This document shows positions 6,502 through 11,658 of a DNA stretch of 11,658 nucleotides, piece by piece. The notes below the pieces were generated by a model. It was not told the DNA's origin and did no database searches. It was given only the letters and a program-made list of their open reading frames with translations. This DNA is from a bacterium (lineage in GTDB: Bacteria; Krumholzibacteriota; Krumholzibacteriia; WVZY01): positions 1 to 11,658 of the forward strand of contig JAPUJU010000388.1 of the NCBI GenBank assembly GCA_027296025.1, in the 5' to 3' direction. The position numbers and the translations under genes are program-made. Position 1 is the stretch's first letter; the number at the start of each line of letters is the position of its first letter.

Positions 6502-7747
6502 ACCCGTGCAACGCGTCGCAGGCACCGTGCGCGTCCCCGGAGATAAGTCCATCGCGCATCGCGCACTCATGCTGGGCGCGCTCGCAGACGGCGAACAGAC
6601 CGTTCGTGGAGTTCCGGACGCCGCGGATGTGGCGTCGACGCTCACCTGTCTTCAGGCACTGGGCGCCGAAGTACGGACAGTTGGAGGCGAGATCCGCATC
6701 AGGCGCGGAACCTGGCGGTCGGGCCAAACGCTCGACGCCGGAAACTCCGGAACAACGGTGCGTCTGCTCTCCGGCCTTGTGGCGGGCCTTTCAATCCAGG
6801 CCACGTTCACAGGTGACTCCTCTCTTTCCCAAAGACCGATGGAACGCATAGCCGGGCCACTCAGAAAGATGGGAGCCTCAGTGTCGACGACCGAGGGTCA
6901 TCTTCCAATAACGATCGAAGGGGGAGGGCTCAAAGGGATTCGGTATCGGTTGCTCGTCGCGAGCGCCCAGGTCAAATCAGCGATCATGTTCGCTGCGCTG
7001 AACGCCGACACAGAGACGACCCTGCAAGAACCGGTCGCTACGCGCGACCACAGCGAGCGCATGCTCAGGGCGATGGGCGCAGACCTTACCCGGTCGAGCC
7101 ATGCAATCACGATTCGGCCCGGCACTCTGCGAGGAACCGAGGTGGACGTTCCCGGCGATATATCATCGGCCGCGTTCTTTGCGGTCGCCGCGGCGTGCCT
7201 TCGCGACTCCTATGTGCGGCTCGAACACACCGGCGTAAACCCGACGCGTACGGGGATCCTCGAGGCGCTCGAAGCGATGGGCGCGACCGTCACGTTCGAA
7301 AACAAGACCGAGCGCGCCGGTGAACCGGTGGCGGATGTGACCGTCCGCTCCGGCGAACTCAGGGCCATCGAGATCGATGCGACCGCCGTCCCTGCGTTGA
7401 TCGACGAGCTGCCCGTCCTCGCTGTCGCGGCAACACAGGCGCGCGGAACGACGGTCGTCAGCGGGGCGGGCGAGCTTCGCCACAAGGAATCGGACCGGAT
7501 CGCGACCATCGTCGATGCCCTTTCGAGATTGGGAGCGAATATCGAGGCGCGTGAGGACGGTTTTGTCGTCCATGGGCCAACGCCCCTTGCCGGGGCGACG
7601 CTACCCTCCGGGGGCGATCATCGAATCGCCATGGCAATGGCCGTGGCCGGCCTTTTTGCGAGCGGTAGGACGGCCATCGAGGAAAGCGCTGCTGTGCAGA
7701 TTTCATACCCGGGATTTTTTGACGACTTGCAGACACTGACCCGTTGA
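6491..7747 (+). CDS. aroA: 5-enolpyruvylshikimate-3-phosphate synthase
   Basis: AroA joins PEP to shikimate-3-phosphate. Starting at ATG 6491 gives 418 residues beginning MIVEPVQRVAGTVRVPGDKS, the normal distance to the PGDKS motif. A TTG at 6467 would add 8 residues with no family resemblance. Neither start has a strong Shine-Dalgarno. Motifs (418-residue numbering) are VPGDKSIAHR (15-24), AGNSGTTVRL (83-92, the PEP/glyphosate region), QRPMER (114-119), SAQVK (158-162), RDHSERML (185-192), catalytic Asp305 in LIDELPVLAV, and Glu333 with Arg336 in RHKESDR. A GGDHRIAMAMAVAGL motif lies near the end. The GDK, SAQxK and RDHxE combination resembles the Bacillus/CP4-like class II enzymes more than the E. 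coli class. Reduced glyphosate sensitivity is possible but not established. It is separated from aroE by only 7 bases. Confidence 0.96.
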   Translation: MIVEPVQRVAGTVRVPGDKSIAHRALMLGALADGEQTVRGVPDAADVASTLTCLQALGAEVRTVGGEIRIRRGTWRSGQTLDAGNSGTTVRLLSGLVAGLSIQATFTGDSSLSQRPMERIAGPLRKMGASVSTTEGHLPITIEGGGLKGIRYRLLVASAQVKSAIMFAALNADTETTLQEPVATRDHSERMLRAMGADLTRSSHAITIRPGTLRGTEVDVPGDISSAAFFAVAAACLRDSYVRLEHTGVNPTRTGILEALEAMGATVTFENKTERAGEPVADVTVRSGELRAIEIDATAVPALIDELPVLAVAATQARGTTVVSGAGELRHKESDRIATIVDALSRLGANIEAREDGFVVHGPTPLAGATLPSGGDHRIAMAMAVAGLFASGRTAIEESAAVQISYPGFFDDLQTLTR

Positions 7748-7754
7748 ATCTAAA

Positions 7755-8654
7755 ATGAGCGACGTGCACATGAAGAAATACTACTGCATCATGGGGGATC
7801 CGGTGGATCACAGCCTTTCCCCCTTCATTATGAATCGGGCGTTCAGCGAGTCGGGCTGGAACGGTGAGTACACAAAGGTGCACGTTACCGAGCGTGGCCT
7901 CCCCGATGCCGTCGACGAACTTCGCAACCGCGGATTCTCCGGTGCCAACATCACGTACCCGCACAAGGAAAGCGTGTTGTCGTTCGCCGGGCGAACGACG
8001 CACGAGGTAGAAGTCATCGGGGCGTCCAACACCCTCACACTTTCCGAGGAAGGCATCACCGCATACAACACGGACGCCGTTGGGACGGTTCGCGCGTTGA
8101 CCTTACTCTCCGGTTTTCAACCTGCTGACAAGCGAGCGTTCATCTTCGGCGCGGGCGGTGCCGCAAGGGCGGCCGCATACGGCCTGATGGACTCCGGCGT
8201 AAAGTCCGTCACGATGGGAGTTCGCAACGAGGCAAAGGCGATGGAGCCGGTCTCCCGACTCCGGTCAGCATTCATCGACAAGCGAATCGATATCCACACA
8301 GTGCCGATCGACGGGGCTGACGCCCGCGAAGCGTTGGCGGAAGCGGAGGTCATTATCAACGCTACGCCGGTTGGAATGAGCGGCACCAAGGTGCCCCGGC
8401 TCATTCAGGATCCTTCCTGGATTTCGAAAAGCCACGTTGTGTTTGATTTCGTGTATCACCCGCGGAACACAACACTCCTCGAGAACGCACGCGAACGCGG
8501 AGCGACGACTCTCGAGGGGGTTGCGCTTCTCGTTGCCCAGGCCCAGGCGTCTTTTCGCATCTGGGCCGGAACCGACTTTTCGCTGCCCGGAATGTTTTCC
8601 GCAGTAACCGCGCACCTCCGCGAACAGGATGGCAATTCAAAGGAAGATAAATGA
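7755..8654 (+). CDS. aroE: Shikimate dehydrogenase (NADP+)
   Basis: AroE reduces 3-dehydroshikimate to shikimate with NADPH. The length is 299 residues, slightly above the usual 270-290 because of a short N-terminal lead and a hydrophilic C-terminal tail. The shikimate pocket shows HSLSP (19-23), GANITYPHKE with catalytic Lys71, and catalytic Asp107 in AYNTDAVG. The last motif is usually NTDG, so Ala replaces Gly here. The Rossmann half carries FGAGGAARAAAYGL (131-144), the phosphate-binding region around Arg157, INATPVGM (201-208), and LLVAQAQASFRIWAG with Gln262. An alternative start at ATG 7770 (MKKYYCIMGD) would drop five residues and fits the family equally well; no strong ribosome site marks either. 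The stop overlaps the aroC start by 4 bases. Confidence 0.95.
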   Translation: MSDVHMKKYYCIMGDPVDHSLSPFIMNRAFSESGWNGEYTKVHVTERGLPDAVDELRNRGFSGANITYPHKESVLSFAGRTTHEVEVIGASNTLTLSEEGITAYNTDAVGTVRALTLLSGFQPADKRAFIFGAGGAARAAAYGLMDSGVKSVTMGVRNEAKAMEPVSRLRSAFIDKRIDIHTVPIDGADAREALAEAEVIINATPVGMSGTKVPRLIQDPSWISKSHVVFDFVYHPRNTTLLENARERGATTLEGVALLVAQAQASFRIWAGTDFSLPGMFSAVTAHLREQDGNSKEDK

Positions 8655-9787
8655 GGTTTTTGACGGCCGGCGACTCTCACGGAGAGTATCTCGTCGGAAT
8701 CATCGAAGGGTTTCCCGCGGGGCATCGTATCTCGATTGCCGACATCCGGCGTGACCTGCAGCGCAGGCGCCAGTCGTATGGGCGAAGCGCGCGTCAGAAA
8801 ATCGAAACAGACTCTGTTCAGATCGTGAGCGGCCTGTGGAAGGGCAAAACGACCGGTGCGCCGCTCGCGATTCTCATTCAGAACTTGGGCCGAACCGTAT
8901 CGGGAAAACCTGGTGGCGCCCTCGGTACCGTTCCACGACCCGGCCATGCCGATCTCCCCGGCGCGCTCAAGTACGGGCTCAGGGAAGTTCCCCCGGTATC
9001 GGAACGAGCGAGTGCTCGCAGCACGGCGTTACGCGTTGCGATCGGCTCGGTGGCGAAGTCTCTCCTTGAAGATTTTTCAATCGATATGTTGGGCCACGTC
9101 ACATCCATCGGTGGCATCGATGCGCAAAAAGGTAGCCGCAGCATCAAGACGCTGCGGAGGAAGGTCGCCCGTTCCCCCGTCTATTGCGGCGACAAACAGG
9201 CGGCTGATCGGATGATCGAGGTGATTCGCGAAGCAAAAAAGAGCGGCGATTCTCTGGGTGGCGCTATCGAAGTCATCGCGACCGGTGTCGTACCCGGACT
9301 GGGAACGCATGTCGAGTGGGATCGCAAACTAGACGGTCGACTTGCGGGAGCGATGATGAGTATTCAAAGTGTCAAGGCCGTCGAGATCGGTGAGGGGCTC
9401 GAATGCTCGCGCAAGAAGGGGTTCGAATCCCACGACGCCATGTACCTCGACGGGGGCCACGTGCGGCGCGACACCAACCACGCCGGGGGCATCGAGGGCA
9501 GCATGACGAACGGCGAGGACATCGTCGTGACGCTCTATGCGAAGCCGATTCCCACATCGCTCAAGCGTCTTCCTTCTTTCAATATGAAAACACTCAAGCC
9601 GACGAAAAGCCCGTTTGTCCGCTCGGACGTGTGCGTCCTCCCGCCGCTGGCCGTCATCGCCGAAGCGGTCATGGCGTGGGAACTTCTCGTTGCCATGACG
9701 GAAAAGTTCGGCTGCGACAGCGTCGACGAAATGACCGCGAACTATAGGTCGTACGTAAAACAGCTAAGAAAAAGAGGAATGCGTTGA
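8651..9787 (+). CDS. aroC: Chorismate synthase
   Basis: AroC converts EPSP to chorismate with reduced FMN, supplying the branch point used by TrpE/TrpG. The length of 378 residues is typical. Motifs are TAGDSHGEYLVGIIEGFPAG (5-24) with His10, RRRQSYGRSARQKIE (38-52), RPGHADLPGALKYG (96-109) with His99, ERASARSTALRVAIG (118-132), GDSLGGAIEV (199-208), NHAGGIEGSMTNG (276-288), and RSDVCVLPPLAVIAEA (324-339). The N-terminal motif uses GDSHG rather than the common GESHG. The segment before RPGHAD (residues 77-95) lacks the usual N-x-D motif and is rich in Gly. These are departures from consensus, but both catalytic histidines are present. AGGA at 8641-8644 is a good ribosome site. The start overlaps aroE by 4 bases and the stop overlaps aroKB by 4 bases. 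Confidence 0.94.
   Translation: MRFLTAGDSHGEYLVGIIEGFPAGHRISIADIRRDLQRRRQSYGRSARQKIETDSVQIVSGLWKGKTTGAPLAILIQNLGRTVSGKPGGALGTVPRPGHADLPGALKYGLREVPPVSERASARSTALRVAIGSVAKSLLEDFSIDMLGHVTSIGGIDAQKGSRSIKTLRRKVARSPVYCGDKQAADRMIEVIREAKKSGDSLGGAIEVIATGVVPGLGTHVEWDRKLDGRLAGAMMSIQSVKAVEIGEGLECSRKKGFESHDAMYLDGGHVRRDTNHAGGIEGSMTNGEDIVVTLYAKPIPTSLKRLPSFNMKTLKPTKSPFVRSDVCVLPPLAVIAEAVMAWELLVAMTEKFGCDSVDEMTANYRSYVKQLRKRGMR
9774..9778 (+). promoter_or_regulatory. Shine-Dalgarno for the TTG-started aroKB
   Basis: GAGGA lies 5 bases before TTG 9784, inside the last codons of aroC. It supports the TTG as the start of the fusion gene. The only nearby ATG (9779) is in the aroC frame. The first in-frame ATG is inside the Walker A motif and would destroy it. 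Confidence 0.65.
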
Positions 9788-11451
9788 CCCCGAAAAGCCC
9801 TCCACCCGCGAGACTGCCCGTCGTCGTTCTCACGGGATTCATGGGCACCGGGAAATCGGCGGTCGGAAAAGCGCTCTCTGAGATACTCGGCCTCACATTC
9901 ATAGATTCCGACACCGAGATTGAACATGCCGAAGGGGCATCTGTCGCGGATATTTTTGCTTCGAAGGGTGAGGCACACTTTCGGACGCTGGAAGCGGACT
10001 TCTGCAGAAAACTCGAGGGCACGACCGGTACGGTAGTCGCGACCGGCGGCGGAATGATTCTCGACAGATCCAACCGCAAATTATTAGAGAACCTTGGCGA
10101 GGTCGTTCTGCTGCACACGTCCGTAGACGTTCTCGCCGCACGCTTGGGTGGCGAAGCCTCGCGGCCGGTTCTTGGAAGCGATTCCCTCTCGGCGGATGAG
10201 ACGCGCGCGCGAATCTCAAGCCTTCTCGAGAAACGCGAAGCAGTTTACGGTTCGATCGACTTCAAGGTCGACACATCGGAACTCGAGCCTGCGCGGGTGG
10301 CAATGAAAATAGCTGCGCGGCTCGCTCTACCTGTGCAGTCACTGGTCGTCCATCTCTCGCCTTCCCGCGAACCCGTTCCCGCCGGTCGCTACGGACCGTC
10401 GCGAATCGACATCGGACGCGGTGTGCTCTCAAAGCTTGGACCGTACTTGAAAGACGCGGGGCTGGACGAACATGTTTTTCTCCTGATGCCGCAAAACCTC
10501 CAGGATCTCTACCTGGAGCAGGTCCAGGCTTCGCTCGATGAGGAGTCGATCGACGCGAACGTATTGACGATCAAGGACGGTGACGTCGAAAAGCACCTGC
10601 CCCAGGTCGCGCAGATCATCGACGCGTTGATCGATGCGGGTGCACGGCGAGATGCGACCATAGTACCGATCGGCGGGGGCGTCACAGGCGATATCGGCGG
10701 TTTCGTCGCGTCCGCCTTCATGCGTGGAGTGCCGCTCGTTCAGGTCCCGACGACACTGCTCGCGCAGGTCGATTCGAGTGTCGGCGCCAAGGTGGGCGTC
10801 AACCACCCGCGCGCAAAGAACCTGATCGGCGCGTTCTACCAGCCACATTTCATTCTCGATGATCCGTGCACGTTTCGGACGCTTCCAATGGAGGAAATCT
10901 CCAACGGCATGGCAGAGGTTGTGAAGTCAGCATTCGTCGCGTCGGCGGATGTGTTCGCCTTCCTTGAGGACCAGATCACCGTGGACGCAAGCGTCCGCCT
11001 GCGCGACATCGCCTTTCTTGAGCGGTGTGTGCTCGAGGCGGCGAGCATCAAAACGAACATCGTGAATGGAGATCCCCTGGAGCGGGGGGACCGTCGGTTC
11101 ATGAATTTCGGCCATACCCTCGGGCACGCACTGGAGACGCTCGGCCATTACCGCGGACTCAAGCACGGCCAGGCGGTATCACTCGGTATGATCGCTGCGT
11201 TGCGAATTTCAGTTCGCCGCGGTCGCATCGAGGAAGATCTTCTGAACCGAGCGTTTGCCCTGCTAAAGTGGTGCGGGCTGCCGGTCGAATTCGAATCCTT
11301 CGATCGCAACGCGCTCGCTGAGGCGATGCTTCTCGATAAGAAAATAAAACACGGGAAGTTGCACTTTGTGTTGCCGACAGGGCTCGGCAGCGCCGAAGTC
11401 GTAGACGACGTTACCGTCGACGAGATACTCTCCGTCGTCGAGGAGGGATAA
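9784..11451 (+). CDS. aroKB: Bifunctional shikimate kinase / 3-dehydroquinate synthase (AroK-AroB fusion)
   Basis: One 555-residue frame carries two pathway enzymes. Residues about 12-180 are shikimate kinase: Walker A GFMGTGKS (18-25), DSD (41-43) and Arg67 in FRTLE for shikimate binding, GGG (88-90), and lid arginine in RPVL (127-130). Residues about 186-555 are 3-dehydroquinate synthase: PIGGGVTGDIGGF (295-307), PTTLLAQVDSSVGAKVGVNH (322-341), KNLIGAFYQP (345-354), and Zn2+ ligands Glu378 (GMAEVVK), His444 (NFGHTLGHALE) and His461 (LKHGQAV). AroB makes dehydroquinate from DAHP; AroK phosphorylates shikimate three steps later, so the fused activities are not consecutive. Both active sites look intact, with no internal stop or frameshift. 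SVGAK replaces the usual SVGGK. The same domain order is known in Thermotoga. The start is TTG, overlapping the aroC stop as TTGA. Confidence 0.95.
   Translation: MTPKSPPPARLPVVVLTGFMGTGKSAVGKALSEILGLTFIDSDTEIEHAEGASVADIFASKGEAHFRTLEADFCRKLEGTTGTVVATGGGMILDRSNRKLLENLGEVVLLHTSVDVLAARLGGEASRPVLGSDSLSADETRARISSLLEKREAVYGSIDFKVDTSELEPARVAMKIAARLALPVQSLVVHLSPSREPVPAGRYGPSRIDIGRGVLSKLGPYLKDAGLDEHVFLLMPQNLQDLYLEQVQASLDEESIDANVLTIKDGDVEKHLPQVAQIIDALIDAGARRDATIVPIGGGVTGDIGGFVASAFMRGVPLVQVPTTLLAQVDSSVGAKVGVNHPRAKNLIGAFYQPHFILDDPCTFRTLPMEEISNGMAEVVKSAFVASADVFAFLEDQITVDASVRLRDIAFLERCVLEAASIKTNIVNGDPLERGDRRFMNFGHTLGHALETLGHYRGLKHGQAVSLGMIAALRISVRRGRIEEDLLNRAFALLKWCGLPVEFESFDRNALAEAMLLDKKIKHGKLHFVLPTGLGSAEVVDDVTVDEILSVVEEG
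11441..11447 (+). promoter_or_regulatory. Consensus Shine-Dalgarno for aroQ
   Basis: AGGAGGG lies 6 bases before ATG 11454 and within the last codons of aroKB. It is the strongest ribosome site in the window, which suggests efficient translation of aroQ independent of coupling. Confidence 0.75.
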
Positions 11452-11453
11452 CG

Positions 11454-11658
11454 ATGAAGATTTTCGTGATTCACGGACCCAATCTGAATCTTCTGGGAAC
11501 GCGAGAGCCTGACGTTTACGGGAAACAGACGCTCGATGAAATCAATACGATGATCGAAAAGCACGCCGGTGCAGGCGGCGCGAAGGTTTCGTTTTTCCAA
11601 AGCAACCACGAGGGCGAAATCATCGACGCGATCCAGAACGCCTCCGACACCCAGGATG
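11454..11658 (+). CDS. aroQ: Type II 3-dehydroquinate dehydratase, N-terminal part (3' end outside window)
   Basis: The first 68 codons are visible. The protein starts MKIFVIHGPNLNLLG, followed by TREPDVYGKQTLDEI and FFQSNHEGEIIDAI, the signature of the small dodecameric type II dehydroquinase (usual length about 145-150). Arg17 and the catalytic Tyr22 are present. The catalytic His of the second half lies beyond the window. The enzyme dehydrates 3-dehydroquinate to 3-dehydroshikimate by an enolate (anti-elimination) route, unrelated to the Schiff-base type I AroD. The gene begins two bases after the aroKB stop. It supplies the step between AroB and AroE and so completes the shikimate pathway in this cluster. 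Confidence 0.95.
   Translation, partial: MKIFVIHGPNLNLLGTREPDVYGKQTLDEINTMIEKHAGAGGAKVSFFQSNHEGEIIDAIQNASDTQD

Overview
The window is a dense stretch of bacterial chromosome. All 13 recognisable genes lie on the + strand and belong to aromatic amino acid biosynthesis. The DNA is GC-rich by eye (not counted), codon use looks even throughout, and the genes are packed end to end. The longest gaps are about 33, 45 and 63 bases. I saw no mobile elements, CRISPR arrays, tRNA or rRNA genes, and no convincing promoter. This looks like the interior of one long transcription unit that runs off both ends of the window.

The left half (1-5329) is a complete tryptophan branch in the order trpE(partial)-G-D-C-F-B-A. 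It converts chorismate to anthranilate (TrpE/TrpG) and then, through PR-anthranilate, CdRP and indole-3-glycerol phosphate, to tryptophan. The right half (5375-11658) is the common shikimate pathway in the order aroF (DAHP synthase, type I-beta with an N-terminal regulatory domain)-aroA-aroE-aroC-aroKB (shikimate kinase fused to dehydroquinate synthase)-aroQ (partial). Together the genes encode every step from erythrose-4-phosphate plus PEP to tryptophan. No tyrA, pheA or chorismate mutase gene is in view, so within this window the only visible fate of chorismate is tryptophan.

Five junctions are 4-base stop/start overlaps: trpD/trpC, trpF/trpB, trpB/trpA, aroE/aroC and aroC/aroKB. This points to translational coupling. 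The two block junctions with longer gaps (trpA-aroF and aroF-aroA) each contain a mini-ORF whose stop or start also overlaps its neighbour. A strong 8-bp hairpin spans the trpG stop codon.

The organism cannot be named. The aroF...aroA-aroE-aroC-aroKB-aroQ order and the N-K/C-B fusion resemble the Thermotoga maritima cluster as I recall it, which also has tyrA after aroF. The GC-rich sequence argues against Thermotoga itself, so an uncultured or less-studied bacterial phylum is plausible. That is inference.

I do not see a new kind of system here. The most interesting features are altered active-site loops in TrpF and TrpC (two consecutive enzymes sharing the intermediate CdRP), a divergent segment in AroC, the AroKB fusion, the merging of the trp and aro blocks into one array, and the intercistronic hairpin and mini-ORFs.
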